A stretch of DNA of 64,000 bases from Streptomyces sp. ST2-7A (GTDB lineage Bacteria; Actinomycetota; Actinomycetes; Streptomycetales; Streptomycetaceae), in contig NZ_JAJUWS010000019.1 of the NCBI RefSeq assembly GCF_021390475.1, positions 1-64,000 on the forward strand, read 5' to 3'. Within the stretch, counting starts at the first letter, position 1. Each line of letters begins with the position of its first letter. The notes under the pieces were generated by a model, which did no database searches, was not told where the DNA came from, and worked only from the letters and a program-made list of their open reading frames with translations. This document shows, in pieces, positions 54,801 to 62,705 of the stretch. Position numbers and translations under genes: made by a program.

Positions 54801-55220
54801 ATGACCCACCTCACCACCCTCACCGACACCCACCCCGACTTCTACCCCACCCTCGGCCCTTACCTCGCCAACCGCGACGTCCACCACGAAATCGGCGGCC
54901 CCATCTGGGACGAACCCACCAAGACCTGGATCATCGCCCGCACCGGCACCACCATCACCGGCTTCATCGGCATCAACCAGGGCAACCGACGCACCACCGT
55001 CGAATCCCTGTGGATCGCCCCCAACGCCCCCGCCGACACCCCCACCCACCTCATCAACGCCGCCGTCACCAACTTCGGCCACGACCGCGACCTCCACACC
55101 GTCGTCCGCAACTCCCTCGCCGACACCCACACCAAAGCCGGCTTCGCCACCCTCAAGACCACCCGCAACTTCACCACCATGGTCCGCCCCGCCACCATCC
55201 GCGAGGCCGGCCGTGACTGA
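54801..55220 (+). CDS. GNAT-like protein between IbrA and IbrB
   Basis: Protein of 139 residues that resembles GNAT acetyltransferases: RTGTTITGFIGINQGNRRTT, TVESLWIAPNAPADTPTHLI and NAAVTNFGHDRDLHTVVRNS. The C-terminal NSLADTHTKAGFATLKTTRN recalls the acetyl-CoA-binding and final strand region, but the Q/RxxGxG/A loop is degenerate. Codons are very C-rich and repetitive (acc, cac, cgc). ATG behind CGGAGAACCC, downstream of the palindromic promoter. Small GNAT genes occur next to IbrA/IbrB in actinobacterial phages, which suggests a shared process. Confidence 0.7.
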   Translation: MTHLTTLTDTHPDFYPTLGPYLANRDVHHEIGGPIWDEPTKTWIIARTGTTITGFIGINQGNRRTTVESLWIAPNAPADTPTHLINAAVTNFGHDRDLHTVVRNSLADTHTKAGFATLKTTRNFTTMVRPATIREAGRD

Positions 55221-55908
55221 ACAACTCGACCTCCTCGGCCAGGCCATCGTCGACGACGCCACCACCCTCTTCGCCCGCCTCGCCGAACTCCCCGAAGACC
55301 AGCGCATCGACACCATCAACGCCCTGCGCACCGCCCTCGCCCGCCACTCACCCATGCGTGACGAACCCGTCGACTGCGTCCTGTGGGTCAAGGCCGACCG
55401 CCTCCAAGCCAACGACTACAACCCCAACGTCGTCGCCCCACCCGAGATGCGCCTCCTCAAGCACTCCATCGACGCCGACGGCTACACCCAACCCATCGTC
55501 GCCTGGCCCGTCGAGGACTGGGGCCCCACCGACGGCACCTACGAAGTCGTCGACGGCTTCCACCGCCACCGCGTCGGCAAAGAAACCCCCGCCCTGCGCA
55601 AGCGCCTCCACGGACGCCTCCCCGTCACCGTCATCCGCCCCGAGCGCACCGAGCGGACCGACCGCATGGCCGCCACCGTCCGCCACAACCGCGCCCGCGG
55701 CGAACACACCGTCGACGGCATGTCCGACATGGTCCTCGAACTCGCCCGCCGCGGGAAAAGCGACGAATGGATCGGACAGGAACTCGGCATGCAACCCGAC
55801 GAAGTCCTGCGACTGCGCCAAGTCCAAGGCCTCGCCGAACTCTTCGCCGACCGCGAGTTCTCCGAAGCCTTCGAAGCCGACACCGAACCCCAATGGCCCA
55901 CCACCTGA
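55213..55908 (+). CDS. ibrB: ParB-like protein, IbrB type
   Basis: Protein of 231 residues with a ParB/Srx N-terminal fold: WVKADRLQANDYNPNVVAPP near residue 58, MRLLKHSIDADGYTQPIVAW near 79 and YEVVDGFHRHRVGKE near 112 (the ParB box), then RHNRARGEHTVDGMSDMVLE and a helix-turn-helix KSDEWIGQELGMQPDEVLRL. This matches IbrB, partner of IbrA. GTG at 55,213 overlaps the GNAT stop. ParB-fold proteins may bind DNA and hydrolyse nucleotides; with IbrA this suggests regulation or modification of DNA. Confidence 0.87.
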   Translation: MTEQLDLLGQAIVDDATTLFARLAELPEDQRIDTINALRTALARHSPMRDEPVDCVLWVKADRLQANDYNPNVVAPPEMRLLKHSIDADGYTQPIVAWPVEDWGPTDGTYEVVDGFHRHRVGKETPALRKRLHGRLPVTVIRPERTERTDRMAATVRHNRARGEHTVDGMSDMVLELARRGKSDEWIGQELGMQPDEVLRLRQVQGLAELFADREFSEAFEADTEPQWPTT

Positions 55909-55926
55909 CCCGAAGGCCCCACCACC

Positions 55927-56292
55927 ATGACCGACACACCCGCTCACCTGCGACCCGGCGCCGCCCGCTACACCAAGACCGGCCGCACCTGGACCCTCCT
56001 CGTCGACCAGGAGGTCCTCGACTCCATCACCACCACCGACGCCACCACCGTCCTCGCCACCAAACGCGGCGGCACCACCAAGGAACAGCGCATCACCGGC
56101 AAGTACCGGCCCGGCGAGGAGCCCGGCCGGTACCACCTCGAGTTGGCAGCCGAGGAACGTACCCACTGCGCGGAGTGCAACCGCAGCTGGCCCGTCGACG
56201 CGATGGAGGAGGAACCGGACTCCTCCGGCATCGTCCTACCCGTCTGCCCCCGCTGCGCCCGCCTCGCCCCCTACGAGCGCTCCTACGCCTGA
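55927..56292 (+). CDS. Hypothetical zinc-finger protein
   Basis: Protein of 121 residues. N-terminal basic beta region (TWTLLVDQEVLDSITTTDAT) and a C-terminal zinc ribbon with cysteines in THCAECNRSWPVDAM and LPVCPRCARLAPYE. Phage early operons often carry such small nucleic-acid-binding proteins. ATG 18 bases after the IbrB stop. The function is not recognised. Confidence 0.65.
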   Translation: MTDTPAHLRPGAARYTKTGRTWTLLVDQEVLDSITTTDATTVLATKRGGTTKEQRITGKYRPGEEPGRYHLELAAEERTHCAECNRSWPVDAMEEEPDSSGIVLPVCPRCARLAPYERSYA

Positions 56293-56313
56293 CCCACCGG
56301 AGAGACCCCACCC

Positions 56314-57168
56314 ATGGCCACGCTGCACACCACCATCACCACCGCCCTAGCCGAAGGCACCGCGCCCTTCACCGACCCGGACGGCACCACCTGGAACGCC
56401 CCAGTCCTCGCCGTCCTCGCCCTGGCCGGGGCCGCTGCCCGCGCCCCCCTCGCCAACACGCTGACCGCCCCGCTCGAAGTCGAGACGGCCGACGACCAGG
56501 GCGCCATCATCCGCATCGACCGGTGGCGCGCCGAGGTCGACGCCTCCGGCCTGGTCCGACCCATGTGCACCGAGCCCGCCTGCTCCCACCGGCCCCGCCC
56601 CGGCACCCCACGGTGCACCGGCCACATGAGCCGGGACGACTTCCGCGCAGCCGTCCAAGAACAAGGCGCCGCGGCCGAACAAGCCGCCGCCGACCAGGCC
56701 GAACTCATCCAGCAGGCCGACCGCGTCCTCGGCCTGTCCCGGAACGAGATCATCCGCACCTTCGCCACGTACGGTATCCACGACGGGCGGGTCCGCTCCC
56801 TGGCCCGCCCTCGCCCCGCCGAACGCATCGTGCTGCCCGGCCCGCCCCCCGCGCCGATCCCCGAGGACTGGGGCCCCGAAGCCCGACTCGTCGAAACCGG
56901 CGCCCAAGCCCGCGCCCGCCGCCTCGCCCTGGAAGCCCTGGAGCCCCTGCGCCGGGTCACCGGCGAATGGCAGGGCATCAACCTCGCCGACGCCATCGAC
57001 GAAGCCGACACCGACGACTCCCGGGCACAGGACGAACTCCTGGAGCTGAACAAGCGCACCGGCGGGGACCGCGTGCACCTGCACGTGGCGTACGAGAAAA
57101 CCGCCGACAGGGCGTGTGAGCTCCTGGCGCAGATGCTCGCACACGCCCTCGTCTCACCCGCCCCCTGA
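56314..57168 (+). CDS. Hypothetical phage-like protein with helical C-terminus
   Basis: Protein of 284 residues. Residues 85-110 contain a possible zinc site (MCTEPACSHRPRPGTPRCTG then HMSRDDF). A long helical stretch follows (AAVQEQGAAAEQAAADQAEL, IQQADRVLGLSRNEIIRTFA), then a proline-rich joint (VLPGPPPAPIPEDWGPEARL) and a helical C-terminus. I cannot assign a family. ATG behind CGGAGAGACCCC. Confidence 0.65.
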   Translation: MATLHTTITTALAEGTAPFTDPDGTTWNAPVLAVLALAGAAARAPLANTLTAPLEVETADDQGAIIRIDRWRAEVDASGLVRPMCTEPACSHRPRPGTPRCTGHMSRDDFRAAVQEQGAAAEQAAADQAELIQQADRVLGLSRNEIIRTFATYGIHDGRVRSLARPRPAERIVLPGPPPAPIPEDWGPEARLVETGAQARARRLALEALEPLRRVTGEWQGINLADAIDEADTDDSRAQDELLELNKRTGGDRVHLHVAYEKTADRACELLAQMLAHALVSPAP

Positions 57169-57229
57169 CCGCGTCCTTCATCACCCCTCCGAGGGGCCCC
57201 ACCTGCCCGGCACCCGAAGGAGACCCCGG

Positions 57230-57898
57230 ATGCAGACCTCCATCGTGGTGGTGTACGGCTCAGCCGCCGACCCCACCGTCACCCACCCCGGCGACATCGA
57301 CGTCGCCCACACCGGCCCCCGCGAGACCGCCGAACCCCTCGTCGCCGAATGGGCCCGCACCCACGGACGCGAGGGCCTGCCGATCGACTGGCACCCCGCC
57401 CACCCCACCCACGACAACCTCACCCTCCCCACCCCCTGCAACACCCCCGGCCACGCCACCATCCTCTCCGGCGACGTCACGATCACCTGGCAGCCCCTGA
57501 CCGGCCTCACCAGCCAGATCCGCGCCCACGGACACCACCCCAAGCACCTGCGCACCCGGCTCACCGCCCCCGGCCCGCCCTGGCGTCTCGCCGCCCTCCC
57601 CGGCCCCCGGGACACCGGCCGGTGGGACGACTACATCGAGGGCCTGACCGCCCTGCGCAGCGCCGTGGCCAAGCGCCCGCCGGCCCGCGCGGTCCTGCTC
57701 GACCTGTGGGGGCCGCTCCTCGGCCGGCTCCTGGACCAAGACCCCACCCCCGACCCCGACGCGCTCGCCGAACTGACCGCCGCCTCGCCGGCCGCCGCCG
57801 ACGGCGCCGTGGTCCTCGCCTTCCACCCCGGCGGGACGATCGGCCAGCCCTACGGCCACCTCACCGGACCCGACCTTGCCCACCGCCTCTACCCCTGA
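57230..57898 (+). CDS. MNT-like nucleotidyltransferase protein
   Basis: Protein of 222 residues. The start IVVVYGSAADPTVTHPGDID resembles the minimal nucleotidyltransferase signature (GS...DxD: Gly-Ser at 10-11 and DID near 22-24), and continues VAHTGPRETAEPLVAEWART. Such folds form antitoxins (MntA), tRNA/adenylyl transferases and phage accessory enzymes. No HEPN-type toxin partner lies next to it, so a toxin-antitoxin role is not supported. ATG behind GAAGGAGACCCC. Confidence 0.6.
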   Translation: MQTSIVVVYGSAADPTVTHPGDIDVAHTGPRETAEPLVAEWARTHGREGLPIDWHPAHPTHDNLTLPTPCNTPGHATILSGDVTITWQPLTGLTSQIRAHGHHPKHLRTRLTAPGPPWRLAALPGPRDTGRWDDYIEGLTALRSAVAKRPPARAVLLDLWGPLLGRLLDQDPTPDPDALAELTAASPAAADGAVVLAFHPGGTIGQPYGHLTGPDLAHRLYP

Positions 57899-57911
57899 AC
57901 GGAGAAACCCG

Positions 57912-58400
57912 ATGACCGAGATCATCAATCTCACCCCGCACCCCATCACCGTCCTGGACCACGACGGCAGCCTCATCCGGGAGATCCCGCCGTCCGGCCA
58001 GGTCGCCCGTCTGACGGCCGAGCGACAGGACGCCGGTGATCTCGCGGGCATCCCCCTCGGCATCACCACCTACGGCGACAACGCGGAGATGCCCGAGCCC
58101 CGCGAGGGGGTCCGGTACGTCGTGTCCCTGGTCACCGCCCTCGCCCTCGCCGGCTCTGACCGGGACGACCTCCTCGTCGTGGACCAGGAAGTCCGCGACG
58201 GAACCGGCCGGATCATCGGCTGCCGGGGCCTGGCCGTCCCCCGCGCCCGCCCCGCCCGGCACGCGGAGCTGGAGGAGATCCGGGAGGTGTACGAGATGGG
58301 CTTGACCGAGATCGCGGGCACCCGCAGTTTGCGGGCCGCCCACCGCATGCGCAACATCGCCCGGGGCGTGCTGGCCATCGCCCGCCGCCCCAACCCCTGA
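57912..58400 (+). CDS. Conserved phage-type hypothetical protein (NLTPHPI family)
   Basis: Protein of 162 residues beginning MTEIINLTPHPITVLDHDGS, then LIREIPPSGQVARLTAERQD, a pattern common in phage and prophage proteins of unknown function. GVRYVVSLVTALALAGSDRD and VVDQEVRDGTGRIIGCRGLA follow. The last 45 residues form a helical extension that looks like an added module (LEEIREVYEMGLTEIAGTRS). ATG at 57,912 behind CGGAGAAACCC. Confidence 0.72.
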   Translation: MTEIINLTPHPITVLDHDGSLIREIPPSGQVARLTAERQDAGDLAGIPLGITTYGDNAEMPEPREGVRYVVSLVTALALAGSDRDDLLVVDQEVRDGTGRIIGCRGLAVPRARPARHAELEEIREVYEMGLTEIAGTRSLRAAHRMRNIARGVLAIARRPNP

Positions 58401-58501
58401 CCCCTGACCCCTGACCCCTGCCCGGACACGACGAAGACGACCCCGCCCCGGAACGCACCCGGGGCGGGGCCGGACCCCTCATCCCCTCCGAGGAGAAACC
58501 C

Positions 58502-59389
58502 ATGGGACGACAGATCCGCCGCGTACCACTCGACTTCGACTGGCCCCTCAACAAAGCCTGGCACGGCTTCCTCCTGCCGGACCGCTTCGACGAGAACCCC
58601 TGCCCGGACTGCGAGAGGGGCCACTCCCCGCACGCCGAATCCCTCTACACCCTGTGGTACGGACGCCGCCCCTTCGACCCGGCCAGCACCGGATCCACCC
58701 CGTGGCTCCCCGAGGCCCCGGCCATCCGCGACCTCGCTGAACGGCACATCGTGGACGCCCCCGACCACTACGGCAGTGGAGAGATCGCCATCGCCTGTGA
58801 GGCCCGACGCCTCGCCGACTTCTTCAACGCCAGATGGTCCCACCACCTCTCCCAGGACGACGTGAACGCCCTGGCCACCGCCGATCGCCTCCACGACTTC
58901 ACCCACACCTGGAGCCCGGAGAACGGATGGCAGAAGCTCGACCCACCCGTCACCCCGACCGCCGCCCGGGTCAACAAATGGTCGCTCCACGGATTCGGCC
59001 ACGACGCAATCAACGCGGCCGTCGTCATCCGAGCCCGCTGCGAACGCGAAGGCGCCGACGACACATGCCGAACCTGCCAGGGCCACGCCGGCATCGAGGC
59101 ATACCCGGGACAGCGCGCCGAAGCCGAACAATGGGAGCCCACGGACCCGCCCACGGGCGAGGGCTGGCAACTCTGGGAAACCGTCAGCGAGGGATCCCCC
59201 ATCAGCCCGGTGTGCACCACGGCCGACGAGCTGGCCGCGTGGATGTCCGACCCGGCACGCGGTGACCGCTGGATTCCCACGGAAGCGGCCCGAGAGTTCA
59301 TCGACGTCGGATGGGCGCCGACGGGTGTCGTCTCACCCGGGCGTGGTTACTCCTCCGGAGTGGAGGCCATCGGCTGGAAACCCCAGTAG
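58502..59389 (+). CDS. Conserved actinophage-type hypothetical protein
   Basis: Protein of 295 residues: RQIRRVPLDFDWPLNKAWHG at the start, cysteines in NPCPDCERGHSPH and DDTCRTCQGHAGIEAYPGQR, and a distinctive C-terminus PPTGEGWQLWETVSEGSPIS, then PVCTTADELAAWMSDPARGD. The arrangement is familiar from Streptomyces phages, where the function is unknown; the cysteine pairs suggest zinc binding. Last gene of the rightward early block; about 100 bases of GC-rich DNA precede it. Confidence 0.72.
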   Translation: MGRQIRRVPLDFDWPLNKAWHGFLLPDRFDENPCPDCERGHSPHAESLYTLWYGRRPFDPASTGSTPWLPEAPAIRDLAERHIVDAPDHYGSGEIAIACEARRLADFFNARWSHHLSQDDVNALATADRLHDFTHTWSPENGWQKLDPPVTPTAARVNKWSLHGFGHDAINAAVVIRARCEREGADDTCRTCQGHAGIEAYPGQRAEAEQWEPTDPPTGEGWQLWETVSEGSPISPVCTTADELAAWMSDPARGDRWIPTEAAREFIDVGWAPTGVVSPGRGYSSGVEAIGWKPQ

Positions 59390-59613
59390 ACCCCGAACAC
59401 GTAGGCGGCCCTGTGCACGGTCCCCACGCCCCGGATACAAGATCGGGGCCGGGCCCGGGGCACCACCCCCGGACCCGACCCCGCAACGACGCCGCACCTG
59501 CCAAGGCCACCGACGCCTTCCTCTTCCTCACCCGATTATCCCCCGCCCCCACCCCCGCGGCTCCCCACCATCAGGGAAACTCCGGCAAAACCCACGCTCA
59601 CCCCTCCTCCGCC

Positions 59614-59907
59614 TCAGCAGTGATGCTGCGCCCGCCACAGCAGCACCGTCCTCTGCGCCAGCAGCACCGCCAGCGCCAGCACCAGCCCCGCCCGCACCCA
59701 CCGCAGAGCGGGCACCGCATCCGGCCACACCATGATCGCGACCGTGTACCCGCCCAGCGCACCCAGCGCAGCCGCCCCCGCCATCAAGTGCCGCCCCTCC
59801 GGGGACCGCCACCACCGGGCGAGCACGTGATACGCGACGCAGAACACCACCGCCGCCACCAGCAACAACCCACTCGCCGCGGCGTTCACTATCCGATCGG
59901 GCTCCAT
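59614..59907 (-). CDS. Small membrane protein of the lysis block
   Basis: Membrane protein of 97 residues with three hydrophobic segments: AASGLLLVAAVVFCVAYHVL, LMAGAAALGALGGYTVAIMV and VRAGLVLALAVLLAQRTVLL. Its position beside other membrane proteins and an endolysin suggests a holin or antiholin, or an accessory membrane protein. ATG at 59,905-59,907. It is the leftmost gene of the lysis block; 224 bases of gene-free sequence separate it from the early genes. Confidence 0.65.
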   Translation of the reverse strand: MEPDRIVNAAASGLLLVAAVVFCVAYHVLARWWRSPEGRHLMAGAAALGALGGYTVAIMVWPDAVPALRWVRAGLVLALAVLLAQRTVLLWRAQHHC

Positions 59908-59910
59908 CGC

Positions 59911-60120
59911 TCACCGGCCCTCGTACAGTGCCGCCCGCATCCGGGCGGCCAAGTGGTTCTCGTGGCGCAACTGCCGCAGCCGACCGGCGATCTCCGTCAC
60001 CTCCGGCCGCCGCGCCCGCGCCTCCTCCAGCGCCGACCGCGCCCGGGCCAGCGCCGCCTCCGCCTCCGGACACTCAGCCCGACGACGACGGCCGACCAGC
60101 CACCGCACCAGGATCCGCAT
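59911..60120 (-). CDS. Small coiled-coil protein (DUF7620-like)
   Basis: Protein of 69 residues: basic start MRILVRWLVGRRRRAE, then a helix ECPEAEAALARARSALEEAR and EIAGRLRQLRHENHLAARMR. The pattern is like small phage proteins labelled DUF7620. The start overlaps the end of the next gene upstream by 47 bases in another frame. Function unknown; possibly a lysis accessory. Confidence 0.6.
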   Translation of the reverse strand: MRILVRWLVGRRRRAECPEAEAALARARSALEEARARRPEVTEIAGRLRQLRHENHLAARMRAALYEGR

Positions 60121-60394
60121 CCGCCCTCACCCCCTCCGGGGGCGCCGGCGGCAGACTCGACAGGGCCTGCCCGGTCGTGCGGGCCAACTCCAGCAGCTCA
60201 CCCATCTGCCGATCCGCCTCCCGGCGGGCCTCCTCGCTGACCTCGTGGGCCGCCCGCCACCGGTCGCGATCCGTTCGGGCGTCCTCCATCACGCTGCGGG
60301 GCACGAGGCGGCCGGTGAGGACCATCCACACGGCAGCAGCCACGATCGCCCAGCCGCCGCCCTGCGCGAGAAGCGCCGTCGGGATGCCCTCCAT
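60074..60394 (-). CDS. Single-span membrane protein, spanin- or holin-accessory-like
   Basis: Protein of 106 residues with one N-terminal membrane helix (GGGWAIVAAAVWMVLTGRLV, residues 12-31) followed by a charged helix (EDARTDRDRWRAAHEVSEEA, RREADRQMGELLELARTTGQ) and a Pro/Ala tail. This topology is typical of phage proteins found beside holins. ATG at 60,392-60,394. It lies 17 bases downstream of the holin-like gene. Confidence 0.65.
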   Translation of the reverse strand: MEGIPTALLAQGGGWAIVAAAVWMVLTGRLVPRSVMEDARTDRDRWRAAHEVSEEARREADRQMGELLELARTTGQALSSLPPAPPEGVRADADPGAVAGRPSSSG

Positions 60395-60411
60395 ACCGGC
60401 CTCCCCGATGC

Positions 60412-60771
60412 TCAGACTCCGGTCAGGGTGCGGCGGTGTGCCTCATCGGCCGGTGACACCTGCCCCCGGGTCAGGAGCCCGAGCACGGTGACGACGACGG
60501 CGGACACGACGGCCACCGTCTCGGGGGCGACCTCGAAACCGAAGGCGGCCACGAGCGCGGCGAGGGCGGCGACGGCCCCGGTGAAAGCCCCCGGCGCGAT
60601 CGGCCGGGTCATCAGCGCGGTGACCGCCCCGCCCACAGCAGTGATCGCCGCGACAATCGCGCCCGCCTGCGCCGTGCTCAGGCCGACCCCGAGAGTCACG
60701 GCCAGGGACAAGCCGGCCGATATCACGGCCAGCCACAAAGCGGGCTCACGCCCGAGGATGCTGCGCATCAT
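60412..60771 (-). CDS. Holin-like membrane protein
   Basis: Protein of 119 residues with three or four hydrophobic helices (ALWLAVISAGLSLAVTLGVG, AGAIVAAITAVGGAVTALMT, AFTGAVAALAALVAAFGFEV, AVVSAVVVTVLGLLTRGQVS) and a short charged tail. Size, topology and place two genes downstream of the endolysin fit a phage holin that opens the membrane for the endolysin. Two consecutive ATGs; the first (60,769-60,771) overlaps the exoribonuclease stop. Confidence 0.78.
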   Translation of the reverse strand: MMRSILGREPALWLAVISAGLSLAVTLGVGLSTAQAGAIVAAITAVGGAVTALMTRPIAPGAFTGAVAALAALVAAFGFEVAPETVAVVSAVVVTVLGLLTRGQVSPADEAHRRTLTGV

Positions 60772-61319
60772 GCGGTCCTCTCCTGTGCGCGAGTGGCCAG
60801 CCACCGCCGCACGGTCCGGTTGTGTCGAGCGTCGGCGAGCGCATTGTGCTCGCCGCCCTCCTGCTTCGGAAGCTCGTCCCAGCGGATGCCGAGACGCCGC
60901 GCTTCCTGCTGAATGTCGTGCGTGAACATCGGCACGCCCTCGGGCAGCGCGATCATCGGGCCCCAGAGCTGCGCCAGACACACGTGGTCATACGCGCCCC
61001 AGTTCGCCCACAGCTCCACATCCGGCCCCGCCGCGACGATGAAGTCGTGGACCAGGCGGGCGATCTGCGCACGCGGCCGAACATCCGGGTGGTCCAGATC
61101 GAGACGGTCCACCCCCCGCACCCCCTCCCAGTTCTTCACGATGGGGAGCTGCGACCAGACGTGCTCGCGCAGCCACGGGTGCCGACGCACCGCCGGCTGG
61201 TCGAACTCGCTGCTGATGGCGTACAGCTCCCGCCCGTCATCGGCGACCATGCCGATACTGATCAGCTCGATCACCCGCCCGTCCTCACGGAACTCCAGGT
61301 CGTAATCCACTGCGGTCAT
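60768..61319 (-). CDS. 3'-5' exoribonuclease-like protein (Rv2179c type)
   Basis: DEDDh-type exonuclease of 183 residues. DYDLEFREDGRVIELISIGM at the start carries the first acidic motif (here D-x-E), ELYAISSEFDQPAVRRHPWL follows, WANWGAYDHVCLAQLWG near 108 contains the second Asp, and HNALADARHNRTVRRWLA near 158 the final His/Asp. It resembles mycobacterial Rv2179c and related phage exonucleases. It lies between endolysin and holin genes, with ATGA overlaps at both ends. Substrate in the phage context is unknown. Confidence 0.83.
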   Translation of the reverse strand: MTAVDYDLEFREDGRVIELISIGMVADDGRELYAISSEFDQPAVRRHPWLREHVWSQLPIVKNWEGVRGVDRLDLDHPDVRPRAQIARLVHDFIVAAGPDVELWANWGAYDHVCLAQLWGPMIALPEGVPMFTHDIQQEARRLGIRWDELPKQEGGEHNALADARHNRTVRRWLATRAQERTA

Positions 61320-62488
61320 CGGTTACCTCCGTAGGCCAAGCGGTGTGCGTGCGCCCACCCCTGCGAGCCGACCGCCACGTCCCGGGAGACCCCGGCGCTG
61401 CGGTACTGCGGGTGGGCGTTGTGGAACCGGGCGGTCGCGTCCTGCGTCGCCGGCCCGTAGTTCGGGTGCTCGGCCACGCTCCCCGGCATGAACCCCAGGC
61501 GCTTCAAGCAGCGCTGCCACGGCACAGCCGACGGCGACGCGGACCCCGGCCGCAACCCCTTCGGGAACGGCGGCGGCACATACGGCGCCGGCTGCGCGGC
61601 GGCCGGGATGGCGAGGACCTGCCCCGTCCGGATCGTGTACGGCGCCGCGATCCGGTTCGCCTGCGCGAGCTGCTGCCACGACACCCCCGCATACCCGGCG
61701 GCGATCCCCGACAGCGTCTCCCCCGACCGCACCGTGTGCGTCCGCGCCCCGCTCGAGGAACCCCCACCACTACCCGAGCCCGAGCCGGATCCCGAGCCGG
61801 CCGGGGCGGGGATCGTCAACCGCTGCCCCGGCGTCAACCGCCCCGGATCCGCCCCGATCACCGATCGGTTCGCCGCATGAATCTCCTCCCACGACACCCC
61901 CGGATACCCCGCAGCGATCCCCGACAGAGTGTCCCCCGCCCGCACCACGTACACCGTGCCACCCGGGCCCCGCGACCCACCCGCCGGGCGAGGAGCCCCC
62001 GCCCGCACCCACGCAGTCAGGGCGGGGCCGGGGCAGGCGGTGGCGAACCCATCCGCGTGCCGCGCGATCTCGTTCCCGCACGGCCCCTCACGCCGGCAGT
62101 ACTCGATCGCGTCCCGCAGCCCGTGCAGCTGCGCGTCCGGAGGCTCCGTCAGCCCGGACGCCCCCAGCAGCGCACACACCGCGTAATGGGCGTCGTTGAG
62201 CGAGGCGTTGCCGTTCGCCGAATTCCGACGGTGCAGGCCCCGCCCCTCGAAGACAGCGCCGTGCGTGCACACCAGGAAGGAGTAGCCGATGTCCGACCAG
62301 CCGTTGCCGTCCATGTGGGACGCCTGGAGCGCCCGCACATACGCCGCGCACTGGGAATGTGCACGGTCCGAGTACGCCGACCCCAGGTAGTGCAGCTTCA
62401 CCCCCGCCCGGGCCCGGCCGTACACCGTCGCGCCGTTCGGCACCCGGAACGCCCGAGCGCCCCACTGCTCCCGCGATATCAAATCCAC
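61316..62488 (-). CDS. Endolysin: PGRP/amidase domain with two LysM repeats
   Basis: Peptidoglycan hydrolase of 390 residues. N-terminal PGRP/amidase_2 domain (ISREQWGARAFRVPNGATVY, then KLHYLGSAYSDR, IGYSFLVCTHGAVFEGRG, and EIARHADGFATACPGPAL with zinc-type His and Cys) up to about residue 165. LysM repeat 1 (TVYVVRAGDTLSGIAAGYPG), a Gly-Ser linker, LysM repeat 2 (THTVRSGETLSGIAAGYAG), then a C-terminal wall-binding-like part (LKRLGFMPGSVAEHPNYGPA). It cleaves the amide between muramic acid and the stem peptide at host lysis. No signal peptide, in line with holin-dependent release. GTG at 62,488 behind GGAGG. Confidence 0.9.
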   Translation of the reverse strand: MDLISREQWGARAFRVPNGATVYGRARAGVKLHYLGSAYSDRAHSQCAAYVRALQASHMDGNGWSDIGYSFLVCTHGAVFEGRGLHRRNSANGNASLNDAHYAVCALLGASGLTEPPDAQLHGLRDAIEYCRREGPCGNEIARHADGFATACPGPALTAWVRAGAPRPAGGSRGPGGTVYVVRAGDTLSGIAAGYPGVSWEEIHAANRSVIGADPGRLTPGQRLTIPAPAGSGSGSGSGSGGGSSSGARTHTVRSGETLSGIAAGYAGVSWQQLAQANRIAAPYTIRTGQVLAIPAAAQPAPYVPPPFPKGLRPGSASPSAVPWQRCLKRLGFMPGSVAEHPNYGPATQDATARFHNAHPQYRSAGVSRDVAVGSQGWAHAHRLAYGGNR

Positions 62489-62577
62489 CCCGTGACCTCC
62501 TGCCACGCCCGATTCACCTCGTGGCACACCCGCGCCACCGCCTCCGGGGACAACACCACGTCGCCTTCACTGCTCAC
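62479..62577 (-). CDS. Very short RyR-like peptide upstream of the endolysin
   Basis: A 32-residue frame, MSSEGDVVLSPEAVARVCHE plus VNRAWQEVTGWI. The centre (PEAVARVCHEVNRA) matches the start of phage RyR-domain proteins, which normally run on for about 60 more residues. Here a stop follows 10 bases into the endolysin gene, so it is cut short or acts as a coupling leader peptide. It supports the endolysin GTG through overlap. Confidence 0.4.
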   Translation of the reverse strand: MSSEGDVVLSPEAVARVCHEVNRAWQEVTGWI

Positions 62578-62705
62578 CGGCCACCCACCTCCCAACCCCC
62601 ACCCGACAACCCACGCATACCGGGCACGCGACCCCGCGACCTGTCAAGGAGAGACATAGTAGGAATTCAGACGATCCATCATGATCACGATCAGGATGCC
62701 ACGCC

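Noticed and set aside
57230..57898. MntA antitoxin of a HEPN-MNT pair
   Set aside because: No HEPN-type protein is adjacent and the nucleotidyltransferase signature is only partial.
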